This document shows, one piece after another, positions 17,617 through 26,523 of a stretch of 64,000 nucleotides of DNA. The position numbers and the translations under genes were made by a program. Source of the DNA: Pseudoprevotella muciniphila (lineage in GTDB: Bacteria; Bacteroidota; Bacteroidia; Bacteroidales; Bacteroidaceae); NCBI RefSeq assembly GCF_003265305.2, contig NZ_CP033459.1:930001-994000 (forward strand). Reading direction: 5' to 3'. The notes under the pieces were generated by a model, which was given only the letters and a program-made list of their open reading frames with translations, ran no database searches and had not been told where the DNA came from. Positions within the stretch are counted from its first letter, which is position 1. Every line of letters starts with the position of its first letter.

Positions 17617-17670
17617 CATAGATACTATAGAAGCTATAGAAGTTATAGAAGTTATAGAAGTTATAGAAAG
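17617..17670. repeat. Short tandem TATAGAAGT repeat
   Basis: Five copies of a 9-bp TATAGAAG[T/C] unit directly after the PAP2 stop. Same family as 6037-6081 and 54168-54215. Confidence 0.75.
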
Positions 17671-17701
17671 CAAACAGAGAAAACAAAAAAACGACCTATA
17701 T

Positions 17702-18316
17702 ATGAAAAAAATCATCATCGCAGCAGTAGCCTTTGGCGTACTTTTCATCTCTACTGCCACGCTCAGCGGCTGCAAGGACAAAAAAGAAGGTTCACAGGAT
17801 TCCATCACGGGAAAAGTGGTAAACATAGACAAGGGCGCCGAGCGCGAGGACAAGAACCTGACCGACACCTTCGCCAGCGGCGGCCACACCTTCGGCATCG
17901 CCATCCACCGCTATTCCGACACTGCGGGCAAGGAATACAAGGACGAATATGGCGACGCTTTCTTCGACAACATCGTGGATATCCGCGCCACGCGCGACGG
18001 AGAGGAACTCTTCAGCAAAAACTTCACGAAGAGCAGTTTCCGCAGCCATATTGATGCCGACACCGCAAGTTACATCCTGCAAGGCATAGGCTTCGACAAA
18101 GCAAAGTCGGACGCCAACAACCTGACCTTCGGTGTGCAACTGGGCGACCCGGGCAGCGAGGAAGGCAAATTCTTCCTGCTGCTGACCATCGCACCCACCG
18201 GCGAAATCGATATCCGTAAAGACAGCGCACCCGACACCACAGCCGACGACGGCGGCATAGAACTCAAACAGCAAAAGGCCACGGAGCCTGCCGACGAACC
18301 CGACGAGCAGATTTAA
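17702..18316 (+). CDS. DUF4738 lipoprotein
   Basis: This 204-residue protein starts with a lipoprotein signal peptide whose lipobox is LSGC (Cys at residue 24), then KDKKEGSQDS. The mature part resembles the Bacteroidota family DUF4738 (SGGHTFGIAIHRYSDTAG, then YGDAFFDNIVDIRATRDGEE), of unknown function. The C-terminal 35 residues are acidic, with ADDGGIELKQQ and PADEPDEQ. It should be anchored in a membrane facing the periplasm. The gap with the PAP2 gene is 89 bp and holds only a short repeat. Confidence 0.75.
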   Translation: MKKIIIAAVAFGVLFISTATLSGCKDKKEGSQDSITGKVVNIDKGAEREDKNLTDTFASGGHTFGIAIHRYSDTAGKEYKDEYGDAFFDNIVDIRATRDGEELFSKNFTKSSFRSHIDADTASYILQGIGFDKAKSDANNLTFGVQLGDPGSEEGKFFLLLTIAPTGEIDIRKDSAPDTTADDGGIELKQQKATEPADEPDEQI

Positions 18317-18380
18317 GCCAAACTGTTTGGGTTTGAGCGGACTTTACAGGCTATTCAGGCAGCCACAGAATTTCCTGATT

Positions 18381-18410
18381 TTTGTATTTCAGAAAAAATC
18401 ACTATATTTG
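18381..18410 (+). promoter_or_regulatory. GH5 gene promoter
   Basis: TTTG at 18381-18384 and TATATTTG at 18403-18410 match the -33 and -7 boxes with 18-bp spacing. The ATG follows 26 bp later at 18437. Confidence 0.75.
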
Positions 18411-18436
18411 CAACATAATCAAAAAGTTATTTCTCG

Positions 18437-20632
18437 ATGAAGCTTAGAACACTCCTCATTTGCACAGTTGCCTTTATTGCGCAGACGTTCAGTGCTCAAA
18501 CTTTTGAAACCGCCACGGAGGCTGTGGCGAATATGGGTATAGGCTGGAACCTTGGTAATTCGCTCGATTCGCATAAAGCGGATGTAACCGACGTTCTGAA
18601 GACAGAAATCCTGCGTGGGCAGATCCCTACAAAGCCCGAACTGATGACGATGCTCAAAGATGCGGGTTTCGGTGCTGTGCGCGTACCCGTAACGTGGTAT
18701 CCGCACATGGCAAACGACGGCACGGTGGATGCCGCCTGGATGGCGCGTGTGAAGGAAGTGGTGGACTATGTGCTGGACGCAGGCATGTACTGCATCATCA
18801 ACGTGCACCACGACGGCAATAATAAGGAATATGGCAGTTTCCCCGGACACCCATGGATGCAAGCCTCTCCTGCCAACGCTGTCAACAACAGAAGTCGTTT
18901 CAAATACCTCTGGACACAGATAGCCAACACCTTCAAGGACTACGACCAACGGCTTATCTTTGAAGGCTACAACGAATTGCTCGACCAGTATAATTCGTGG
19001 AACTATGCTTCCTACAACTGCGAAAATAACTACAATGCGGTTGCGGCTTCCGAAGCATATTCTGCCATCAACAGTTACGCGCAATATTTCGTTGATGCCG
19101 TGCGCGCCACGGGAGGCAACAATGCTCAGCGCAACCTTGTGGTGAACACCTACGCCGCTGCCTGTGCGCGTGGTTCATGGAGCAAGCGACTCACAGAGCC
19201 GCTCAAAGAGATGCAACTGCCTACCGACGAAAGCCCGAACCATATCATATTCGGCGTGCATTCCTATCCGCGCATAGCCAACACCGACAGTTTGGGTGTC
19301 CGTTCAGAGCGTTCATGGGCAGAAATAGATGCAGAACTCACCACACAGTTCCACAACCTTACAGACACCCTCGCAGCAAAGGGGGCGCCGGTGATAATCA
19401 GCGAATGGGGCTCGTCGAATGTGGACGCAGCCGTAACCGACTACGATGCCTTGCGCAACCATTTCCTATACTTTGCGGACGACTTTGTGAAGCGCGCCAA
19501 GGCGGCAGGCATTCCCCTGTTCTACTGGATGGGCGTTACCGACCGTGCCGACCGCTCGCTGCCTGTCTTCACACAGCCCGACCTCGCAGAAACCATGCTG
19601 AAAGCCCACCACGGCGAGAACTACAACCCCAGCACACCTTCAAAGGACGATTATACCGACAAAGTGTATAACGCCACATATCTTGCGCAATGGGGCGAAG
19701 TGTTGCTGGCGAGTTTTGAAGACGGACAGGGCGACTATACAAAGTTAACCGTAGAATTCGCTCAAAAAACCACACGAAGCCGCTTACAGTTGCGCGTTTA
19801 CTATGCAAACGACTATGATTACAAATCAATACAAAGCGTGACAAGCGTTCAGCAAGCATTCAGGACAAATGGCGATAAAGTTATACGCGTGGTACTTTGT
19901 TATATTAATGCAGACCTGAGTTTCAAGCCTGCCATAAAAAGGGTATATCTCACCAAGAGCGACGGCACGACAGTGGATCTGGTGCCAAAAAACTACAACA
20001 ACAGTTACATAGAACTCGCCGGTACGCCGCTCTTCAATAACATTGCCGTGAGTGATGCGCTCTATACCTCGCTCTACTATAGCGATAGGAATTTCATCGT
20101 GCCGGTGGGCACCACAGCGAGGGCTTACAAGGTGGAAGACGAACAATTAGTCCGCGTGAAGACCTACGAGGCGGGCGACGTGATACCTATGGCGACGGGT
20201 GTGGTGATAGGTGCTGATGCGGCATGCACGTACATGTTCCGCCATACGACTGAAGCGGGCGAAGCACCGGTGGGCAGCATGCTGCGCGGTTCTGACACGG
20301 AAGAAACCACTACGGGCGGCGACACCTACTACATGCTCTCGCTCAACAGCAATTTTGACATCAATTCTGCCGGTTTTTATTACAAATATGATAATGGCGC
20401 ACCGTTTCTGAACGATGCCCACAAGGCGTACCTTGCCGTGCCGGCAGGACAGAGCCTCGCGCCGCGCTATATCTTCAGCGAAAAGGAAGACGCTGTTGCA
20501 ACAGGGATAAACAACGCTGTAAAAACACCTGAAAAAGACTCCTGGTACACCATTGACGGGCGCAAACTCAACGCCGCCCCCACCTCTTCCGGCATCTACA
20601 TCCGCAACGGGAAGAAGATTATCATAAAATAA
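18437..20632 (+). CDS. Secreted GH5 endoglucanase-like glycoside hydrolase
   Basis: The 731-residue protein has a signal peptide (1-20, ending FSA-Q) and a GH5 catalytic barrel at about 25-380. It opens MGIGWNLGNSLD; the acid/base is E180 (FEGYNE), the nucleophile E323 (ISEWG), and the supporting histidines are in NVHHDG and at H277 (GVHSYP). Such enzymes cut beta-1,4-glucan, mannan or xyloglucan; the substrate cannot be assigned. Residues about 400-500 look like an extra beta domain, and the C-terminus (YTIDGRKLNAAPTSSGIYI) resembles a short Por-type sorting tail, suggesting export beyond the outer membrane. No SusCD pair is nearby, so it is not in a visible PUL. Confidence 0.9.
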   Translation: MKLRTLLICTVAFIAQTFSAQTFETATEAVANMGIGWNLGNSLDSHKADVTDVLKTEILRGQIPTKPELMTMLKDAGFGAVRVPVTWYPHMANDGTVDAAWMARVKEVVDYVLDAGMYCIINVHHDGNNKEYGSFPGHPWMQASPANAVNNRSRFKYLWTQIANTFKDYDQRLIFEGYNELLDQYNSWNYASYNCENNYNAVAASEAYSAINSYAQYFVDAVRATGGNNAQRNLVVNTYAAACARGSWSKRLTEPLKEMQLPTDESPNHIIFGVHSYPRIANTDSLGVRSERSWAEIDAELTTQFHNLTDTLAAKGAPVIISEWGSSNVDAAVTDYDALRNHFLYFADDFVKRAKAAGIPLFYWMGVTDRADRSLPVFTQPDLAETMLKAHHGENYNPSTPSKDDYTDKVYNATYLAQWGEVLLASFEDGQGDYTKLTVEFAQKTTRSRLQLRVYYANDYDYKSIQSVTSVQQAFRTNGDKVIRVVLCYINADLSFKPAIKRVYLTKSDGTTVDLVPKNYNNSYIELAGTPLFNNIAVSDALYTSLYYSDRNFIVPVGTTARAYKVEDEQLVRVKTYEAGDVIPMATGVVIGADAACTYMFRHTTEAGEAPVGSMLRGSDTEETTTGGDTYYMLSLNSNFDINSAGFYYKYDNGAPFLNDAHKAYLAVPAGQSLAPRYIFSEKEDAVATGINNAVKTPEKDSWYTIDGRKLNAAPTSSGIYIRNGKKIIIK

Positions 20633-20954
20633 AGGGGCGCGCTATAAATTGAGTGCGCTGTCGCGAAGAAATCCTACAAATCTGTTCAACTCTGACAAAT
20701 TGTTTTTTTGTGTGATTTGTAAAGAGATGTGTTAATACAGGATGTGGCGAGTTCAGAACTCGAACCAATATGTATTCACATAAGGGATGTTCAATAAATT
20801 AGATTTTTAAGTTATAGAACGCCCCTTTAATCATATTCACCCGGACCGTTGTCCCGGGCTATGCGCTTTTAGGGCTTTCAGCCCGTTTACCTGACACCCC
20901 TGATATCATCAGTTTTTATGCGGTTGCCATAAGGTTTTCCCGATTTTTGGCACA
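20633..20954. other. Intergenic DNA with degenerate repeat fragments
   Basis: No gene is seen. The stretch holds an R2-like fragment near 20670-20730 (AAATCCTACAAATCTG, then GTGTGATTTGTAAAG), a palindrome GAGTTCAGAACTC at about 20749, and a GGGCTTTCAGCCC palindrome near 20872. The last resembles the GGGCTGAAAG parts inside the neighbouring MITE. Confidence 0.5.
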
Positions 20955-20963
20955 TTCTGAAAT

Positions 20964-21311
20964 TATTGTTGTCCGCTAAAACGGGCTGAAAGTCCGTAAA
21001 GCCCATAGCCCAGGGCAACGCCCTGGGGGATAAGGTCAATGGCAATGGCGCACTGTAAGTGCAAAAGCAGAAACGAGATTAGCATTTATTTAATAATATG
21101 GCTTTTGTCCTTTCAGGACGCAAATACTCATACGTCCATATACCCAAGGCGTTGCCTTGGGCTATGAGCAGTAAGGCTTTCAGCCTAATTCAGAGCACTA
21201 AAACGGACGCAACAAATCAAAGAGTAAGCCCCCATAGATTACACCACCCATAAAACACCCAAACAGAAAGGCTTATGACTATGTCCATAAAACTTTTACC
21301 GGACACCAATA
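20964..21311 (-). mobile_element. MITE-1 copy A (348 bp, 9-bp target duplication)
   Basis: The ends are TATTGTTGTCCGCTAAA and, inverted, TATTGGTGTCCGGTAAA, forming 17-bp terminal inverted repeats with two mismatches. The element is flanked by the perfect direct repeat TTCTGAAAT (20955-20963 and 21312-21320), a 9-bp target duplication. It encodes nothing. Inside are nested palindromes such as CCCAGGGCAACGCCCTGGG and CCCAAGGCGTTGCCTTGGG. A near-identical copy in the other orientation lies at 30334-30701. Confidence 0.93.
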
Positions 21312-21328
21312 TTCTGAAATATAAATAT

Positions 21329-21336
21329 TATCTTTG
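21329..21336 (+). promoter_or_regulatory. -7 box upstream of the glycosyltransferase gene
   Basis: TATCTTTG matches TAnnTTTG and lies 18 bp before the ATG at 21355. The -33 position falls at the MITE-1 end and its target duplication, so the MITE insertion contributes part of this promoter region. Confidence 0.55.
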
Positions 21337-21354
21337 TACTTCAAAGATAAATGA

Positions 21355-22428
21355 ATGACGGAAAGCAAGAACAGCCATACTGACAGCCGCATTGCCGTAG
21401 TGATTCTGAACTGGAACGGTGTGGATATGCTTCGCCGTTTCCTGCCTTCGGTGGTGAAGGGTTGCGCGCGTGAGGCTGAGGTGATTGTGGCTGACAACGG
21501 CTCGACTGATGCCTCGTGCGAGGTGGTGGAGCGCGAATTTCCTGGTGTGCGCCTTATCCGCCTGCCGGAGAACTACGGTTTTGCCGACGGTTACAACAAG
21601 GCGCTGGCGCAGGTGGACGCCGACTATTTTGTGTTGCTGAACAGCGATGTGGAAGTGGCAGAAGGCTGGATAACACCATTGCGCGACTATATGGACGCAC
21701 ATCCCGAGGTGGGTGCCTGCCAGCCCAAGTTGCTCTCGCAGCGCGAGCCCGAATACTTTGAATATGCCGGTGCCTGTGGCGGCTACATCGACCGCTATGG
21801 TTATCCTTTCTGCCGCGGCAGGCTGTTTGAGACGGTGGAGCGCGACGAAGGGCAGTACGACGATGTCTGCCCTGTGTTCTGGGCAACGGGTGCTGCACTG
21901 ATGATACGTCGTACGGACTGGGAGAGCATCGGCGGGCTGGACGGCAGTTTCTTTGCCCACATGGAAGAGATAGACCTATGCTGGCGACTCCGCTCGCGCG
22001 GCAGGGGCATCGTGTGCATCCCTGCGAGCCGGGCGTACCACGTGGGTGGCGCGACACTCAAGAAGAGCAATCCGCGCAAGACGTTCCTCAACTTCCGCAA
22101 CAACCTCATCATGCTCTATAAGAACATGCCCGACGGCGACTTGCAGCGTGCCCTGCGCGTGCGGCGCGTGCTCGACTATGTTGCCGCCCTGAAGTTCCTC
22201 CTCACGGGCGATGTCGCGGACTGCAAGGCAGTGTTCCGCGCGCGGCGGGAATTCAGGCAGGTGCGCAGCAACTACGATGCCGCCCGCGAAGAAAACCGGC
22301 GGCTCACCACGTTACACCCCATCCCCGAAATGCTACAAGGCAGCCTGCTCTGGCGCTACTATGCACGAGGCGCAAAGACGTTCTCGCGTCTGAAAGCATT
22401 CGGAGAGAGAATGAATAAAGAATCTTGA
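21355..22428 (+). CDS. Family 2 glycosyltransferase
   Basis: The 357-residue protein has a GT-A fold in its first 240 residues: RIAVVILNWNGVDMLRRFL, then VIVADNGSTDAS, and the DxD-like LLNSDVEV. A conserved GT2 region follows (GAALMIRRTDWESIGGLD, FAHMEEIDLCWRLRSRG). This pattern fits rhamnosyltransferase-like enzymes of cell-surface polysaccharide synthesis; the sugar donor is unknown. There is no membrane segment of note. It is a single gene between a MITE and repeat R1, not part of a polysaccharide cluster. Confidence 0.92.
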   Translation: MTESKNSHTDSRIAVVILNWNGVDMLRRFLPSVVKGCAREAEVIVADNGSTDASCEVVEREFPGVRLIRLPENYGFADGYNKALAQVDADYFVLLNSDVEVAEGWITPLRDYMDAHPEVGACQPKLLSQREPEYFEYAGACGGYIDRYGYPFCRGRLFETVERDEGQYDDVCPVFWATGAALMIRRTDWESIGGLDGSFFAHMEEIDLCWRLRSRGRGIVCIPASRAYHVGGATLKKSNPRKTFLNFRNNLIMLYKNMPDGDLQRALRVRRVLDYVAALKFLLTGDVADCKAVFRARREFRQVRSNYDAAREENRRLTTLHPIPEMLQGSLLWRYYARGAKTFSRLKAFGERMNKES

Positions 22429-22715
22429 AGTTAACGGAGTTATTGAAGTTAATGAAGTTAACGACGATACTCTTGACCGATAAATAACAGAAAGAAAAAG
22501 AAGAAGAAAGAAGTATTTCGAAGTTAATGAAGTTAACGACGATACTCTTGACCGACAAAAACAAAGTAAATGAAGCCTGACACCTTAGGTATCGTCGCTA
22601 ACTTCGAGCGAAGCGATAACTTCGATAACTTCGTTAACTTCAAGAGTTTCAAGAACTTCAAGTAACGTCGCTAACTTCGAGCGAAGCGATAACTTCGATA
22701 ACTTCAATAACTTCA
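22429..22715. repeat. R1 inverted repeat between the glycosyltransferase gene and recA
   Basis: The left arm (CTTGAAGTTAACGGAGTTA, then GAAGTTAACGACGATACTC) and the right arm (TATCGTCGCTAACTTCGAG, then CGAAGCGATAACTTCG) are separated by a purine-rich stretch. It ends about 65 bp before the recA promoter. Confidence 0.85.
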
Positions 22716-22781
22716 GAAATTTGGACTAAAAATTTAACAAATAAAATACGACAAGTGTCAATTTTTGACGCTATGCACCCA

Positions 22782-22789
22782 TAATTTTG
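22782..22789 (+). promoter_or_regulatory. recA promoter, -7 box
   Basis: TAATTTTG matches TAnnTTTG, 84 bp before the recA ATG. The direct upstream word TGTCAATTTTTGACG contains a TCAA...TTGA inverted repeat that could be an operator; no E. coli-type LexA box is seen. Confidence 0.55.
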
Positions 22790-22872
22790 CAGCATCAAAG
22801 GTGGTCAGGACGACACCTGCGAGAGGCTGAACAAATGAATAAGCAAACAAAAAACGAAAAAAATACAGCAAT

Positions 22873-23946
22873 ATGGCAAAGAAAGAACAAGACTCCTCAA
22901 CAGACAAGTTGAAGGCACTGGAAGCCGCAATGGCAAAGATTGAAAAGGACTTCGGTCGCGGTTCTATCATGAAGATGGGCGACGACCATGTGGAAGACGT
23001 GGAAGTAATTCCTACGGGCAGCATCGGTCTGAACGCCGCACTGGGTGTGGGCGGTTATCCTCGCGGCAGAATCATTGAGATTTACGGTCCGGAGAGTTCG
23101 GGTAAGACCACCCTCGCCATCCACGCCATAGCCGAGGCTCAGAAGCAGGGCGGTATAGCAGCGTTCATCGACGCCGAGCATGCCTTCGACCGCTTCTATG
23201 CCAAGCAACTGGGTGTGAACCTCAACGAACTGCTCATCTCGCAGCCCGACAATGGCGAGCAGGCATTGGACATTGCCGACCAACTGATTCGTTCGAGCGC
23301 CATCGACATCATCGTCATCGACTCCGTGGCCGCCCTCACGCCGAAGAACGAGATACAGGGCGAGATGGGCGAGAACAAAGTGGGCTTGCAGGCACGCCTG
23401 ATGAGTCAGGCACTCCGCAAACTGACGGCATCCATCAGCCGCACGAAGACCACGTGTATCTTCATCAACCAGTTGCGCGAGAAGATTGGTGTGCTCTTCG
23501 GCAACCCCGAAACCACAACTGGCGGTAATGCACTGAAATTCTATGCCAGTGTGCGCCTCGACATCCGCCGCATCACAGCCATCAAGGACGGCGACCGCCA
23601 GATAGGCAACCAGGTGCGTGTGAAGGTGGCAAAGAACAAGTTGGCACCACCCTTCCGCAAGGCAGAATTTGAAATCACCTTCGGTGAAGGCATCAACAAA
23701 GAGGCTGAAATATGCGACCTCGCTACCGAACTGGGCATCGTCCGCAAGAGCGGTTCGTGGTTCAGTTATGGCGACGGCAAACTGGCGCAGGGACGCGAGA
23801 GCGTGAAGACACTGCTCAAGGACAACCCCGAACTCTGCGACGAGATAGAAGCCAAGATTTTCGCTGCGCTCCGGGGCGAAGACCCTGACAAAACGAGCGA
23901 CACCCCCGACACGGACTCAGACGCAGATTTCCCAGAAGAAGCGTAG
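22873..23946 (+). CDS. recA: Recombinase RecA
   Basis: The 357-residue protein is a standard RecA: Walker [10 protein letters not shown], Walker [13 protein letters not shown], the L1 and L2 loop regions ([20 protein letters not shown] and [19 protein letters not shown]) and the C-terminal domain. It forms filaments on single-stranded DNA, drives strand exchange and triggers SOS-type self-cleavage. The acidic C-terminus ([20 protein letters not shown]) is typical. It stands alone between repeat families R1 and R2; no recX follows. Confidence 0.98.
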   Translation: MAKKEQDSSTDKLKALEAAMAKIEKDFGRGSIMKMGDDHVEDVEVIPTGSIGLNAALGVGGYPRGRIIEIYGPESSGKTTLAIHAIAEAQKQGGIAAFIDAEHAFDRFYAKQLGVNLNELLISQPDNGEQALDIADQLIRSSAIDIIVIDSVAALTPKNEIQGEMGENKVGLQARLMSQALRKLTASISRTKTTCIFINQLREKIGVLFGNPETTTGGNALKFYASVRLDIRRITAIKDGDRQIGNQVRVKVAKNKLAPPFRKAEFEITFGEGINKEAEICDLATELGIVRKSGSWFSYGDGKLAQGRESVKTLLKDNPELCDEIEAKIFAALRGEDPDKTSDTPDTDSDADFPEEA

Positions 23947-23954
23947 AAGCGACT

Positions 23955-24545
23955 AAAAGTTAGTGCCGCATACGCGGCAGAAATATAACAAATCACACAA
24001 ATCTAACAAATAAAAAATGATTTTGAGAGATTTGTAAGATTTTGAAAGATTTCTCGCGAAGCGACTAAAGAAGAAGTGCCTCTGACGAGGCAGTCTTTCG
24101 GCGCAAGGCGAGTGCAGAGAAACTTGTTTCTATGCTGAGCCGAAGCCCGAAAGTCTGTAAAGAAATCATACAAATCACACAAATCTAACAAATAAAAAAT
24201 GATTTTGAGAGATTTGTAAGATTTTGAAAGATTTCTCGCGAAGCGACTAAAAGACAAGGTAAGTGCCTCTGGCGAGGCAGAAATCGTACAAATCACACAA
24301 ATCTAACAAATAAAAGAAGATTCTGAAAGATTTTGGAAGATTTGAAAGATTTCTCGCGAAGCGACTAAAAGAAAGGTGAGTGCCGCTACGCGGCAGAAAT
24401 ATAACAAATCACACAAATCTAACAAATAAGAAATATTCTGGAAGATTTTGGAAGATTTGAAAGATTTCTCGCGAAGCGACTAAAAGAAAGGTGAGTGCCG
24501 CTACGCGGCAGAAATATAACAAATCACACAAATCTAACAAATAAG
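23955..24545. repeat. R2 repeat array downstream of recA
   Basis: Units combine AAATCACACAAATCTAACAAA, a purine stretch, then GATTTTGAAAGATTTCTCG and CGCGAAGCGACTAAAAG, ending in a small hairpin TGCCGCTACGCGGCA or its variants (TGCCTCTGACGAGGCA). About five units occur, spaced 90-150 bp. At 24092-24157 one unit carries an extra stretch with CAGAGAAACTTGTTTCTAT that recurs inverted at 26400-26466. No gene lies in this 600-bp region. Confidence 0.88.
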
Positions 24546-24560
24546 AAAAAAAATATCGTA

Positions 24561-24986
24561 ATGGACTTAATAAAAGAATACAATAAGCAGTACGATTTTT
24601 TTCGCGAGATAACAGGAGAAGCTATGCGCGTACATAGCAAATTTCGTGGAGGTTTGTTAGAGTCCGCTTACGAGGCAGCACTGAAGTACCTTTTGGAACA
24701 AAGAGGCTACATGGTAACGCGTCAGGAATTCGTACCTATCTATTGGGACAATGTGCGTCTTGACCAAGACTATCGCCTTGATTTGCTTGTGAATGGTAAC
24801 ATTATCCTTGAGTTAAAGGCAATAAAGCACATTGACACTGTGCATCGTCGCCAATTGTGGAGTTACATGCGAATTACGCACCTACCCTATGGTATGCTTA
24901 TAAATTTTAGTCCAAATGGTCTCTACTCGGAATGGTATCACTATCATGAGGATACAGATATCATTGACAGGATAAAGCTGATGTAA
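24561..24986 (+). CDS. GxxExxY protein
   Basis: This 141-residue protein contains the family motif GLLESAYE (GxxExxY) at about residues 29-36, followed by LKYLLEQRGYMVTRQ, DYRLDLLVNGNIILELKAI and LWSYMRITHLPYGMLINF. The D...ELK arrangement resembles a PD-(D/E)xK nuclease core, and the family is thought to be nuclease-like, but no role is proven. The start at 24561 is the first ATG outside the R2 repeat; an upstream in-frame ATG at 24495 lies in repeat DNA. R2 repeats flank it on both sides. Confidence 0.85.
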   Translation: MDLIKEYNKQYDFFREITGEAMRVHSKFRGGLLESAYEAALKYLLEQRGYMVTRQEFVPIYWDNVRLDQDYRLDLLVNGNIILELKAIKHIDTVHRRQLWSYMRITHLPYGMLINFSPNGLYSEWYHYHEDTDIIDRIKLM

Positions 24987-24999
24987 AGAAATCAAATAA

Positions 25000-25262
25000 A
25001 TCACATAAATAGAAAAAAAGATTTTGATAAATTTGTATGATTTTGAAAGATTTCTCGCGAAGCGACTAAGAAAAAGAAGTGCCTCTGGCGAGGCAGAAAT
25101 CGTACAAATCATACAAATCTCACAAATAAAACAAAGTAGAAAAAAGATTCTGAAAGATTTGTAAGATTTTGAAAGATTTCTCGCGAAGCACGACTAAAGG
25201 GAAATGAGTGCCGCAGACGAGGCAGAAATATGCAAATTGCACAAATAAAACAAATAATAAAA
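25000..25262. repeat. R2 repeat units between the GxxExxY and Sel1 genes
   Basis: Two units with GATTTCTCGCGAAGCGACTA and the hairpins TGCCTCTGGCGAGGCA and TGCCGCAGACGAGGCA, in the same order as in 23955-24545. Confidence 0.82.
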
Positions 25263-25271
25263 CATAGAACC

Positions 25272-26306
25272 ATGAAGAAGTTTTTTATCCTACTGGCCTT
25301 CGGTCTCCTTTCGTTAGGGGCTTTTGCGCAGAATGATGGCCTCAGCCGATTAGATTCGCTCTATACGTGTGCTGATAAGGGATATGTAGATGCCATCGTG
25401 GAACTTGGGAAGATGTATTCCAATGGCGAGGGTGTACCAAAAGACGATAAGAAAGCATTTGAGTTCTTCTCCAAAGCGGCTCCAGCATCGAAAGAAGCGA
25501 CTTATCATTTGGGAAGATGTTATTATGATGGCGAAGGTGTAGATAAAGACACTATAAAGGGCCTATCACTATTTGAAGAAGCACTGCCGTGGGTAAAAGC
25601 AGAAGCAGAGAAAGGAAATGCTGATGCGCAACGTTATTATGGAAATTATTTTTCTAATGGTTGGATAGTACAGAAAGATGCCGCACGCGCGGTAATATGG
25701 TATAATCGTGCTGCACAGCAAGGGGATGCAAAAGCACAATGCTACCTCGGGAACTGCTATTACAATGGCGAGGGCGTGGTTGAAGACAAAGCAGAAGCCG
25801 TGAAATGGTACAAAAAGGCGGCGGAGCAAGGAAATGCAAAAGCACAATGCAACCTCGGGTACTGCTATTTCATGGGCGAGGGCGTTGAACAGAACTATAC
25901 CGAAGCCGTGAAATGGTACAGAAAGGCGGCGGAGCAAGGATATGCAGATGCACAATGCAACCTTGGAGTCTGCTACGACATTGGCGAAGGTGTGACTGAA
26001 AACAAAGCCGAAGCCGTGAAATGGTACAAAAAGGCAGCGGAGCAAGGGGATGCAGGAGCACAATGCAACCTCGGGGACTGCTATGAGAATGGCGAAGGCG
26101 TGACAAAAAACAAAGCCGAAGCCGTGAAATGGTACAAAAAGGCAGCGGAGCAAGGAGATGCACAAGCACAATACAACCTCGGTGTCAGCTATGAGAATGG
26201 CGAAGGCGTGACAAAAAACAAAGCCGAAGCTGTGAAATGGTACAAAAAGGCAGCGGAGCAAGGATTTGAAGATGCTAAAAATGCGCTTGAAGAATTGGGG
26301 TATTAA
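25272..26306 (+). CDS. Secreted Sel1-repeat protein
   Basis: The 344-residue protein has a signal peptide (1-20, ending AFA-Q) and then Sel1-like repeats (TPR-related, 36 residues) over about residues 30-340; eight or so are visible, each with the pattern A-x-x-x-L-G-x-x-Y-x-x-G-x-G-V. The last five repeats are almost identical at DNA level, which points to recent unit duplication. Sel1 proteins act as scaffolds for protein contacts. The start at 25272 is chosen because the signal peptide begins there. Confidence 0.9.
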   Translation: MKKFFILLAFGLLSLGAFAQNDGLSRLDSLYTCADKGYVDAIVELGKMYSNGEGVPKDDKKAFEFFSKAAPASKEATYHLGRCYYDGEGVDKDTIKGLSLFEEALPWVKAEAEKGNADAQRYYGNYFSNGWIVQKDAARAVIWYNRAAQQGDAKAQCYLGNCYYNGEGVVEDKAEAVKWYKKAAEQGNAKAQCNLGYCYFMGEGVEQNYTEAVKWYRKAAEQGYADAQCNLGVCYDIGEGVTENKAEAVKWYKKAAEQGDAGAQCNLGDCYENGEGVTKNKAEAVKWYKKAAEQGDAQAQYNLGVSYENGEGVTKNKAEAVKWYKKAAEQGFEDAKNALEELGY

Positions 26307-26490
26307 AGAGAGGTCGGAGTGCTCGGAGAACTCAGGGAACTCAATCTAACAAATAAAAAATGATTTTGAGAGATTTGAAAGATTTGATAGATTTCTTTTC
26401 AGACTTTCGGGCTTCGGCTCAGCATAGAAACATGTTTCTCTGCATTTCGCCTTGCTCCGAAAGACTCGTGCGAAGCGACTAAAAAGACAA
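26307..26490. repeat. R2 repeat unit, partly inverted
   Basis: The unit begins AATCTAACAAATAAAAAATG, continues with GATTT words, then has the inverted copy (26400-26466) of the stretch at 24092-24157, and ends GTGCGAAGCGACTAAAAAG. The two inverted 66-bp stretches enclose the GxxExxY and Sel1 genes. Confidence 0.78.
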
Positions 26491-26523
26491 CTTGCTTTAA
26501 CAGAATAAGTCTGATAGAAGAAA

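Noticed and set aside
24495-24560. Upstream extension of the GxxExxY protein to 163 residues
   Set aside because: The extra 22 residues are translated R2 repeat; the ATG at 24561 starts the conserved part.
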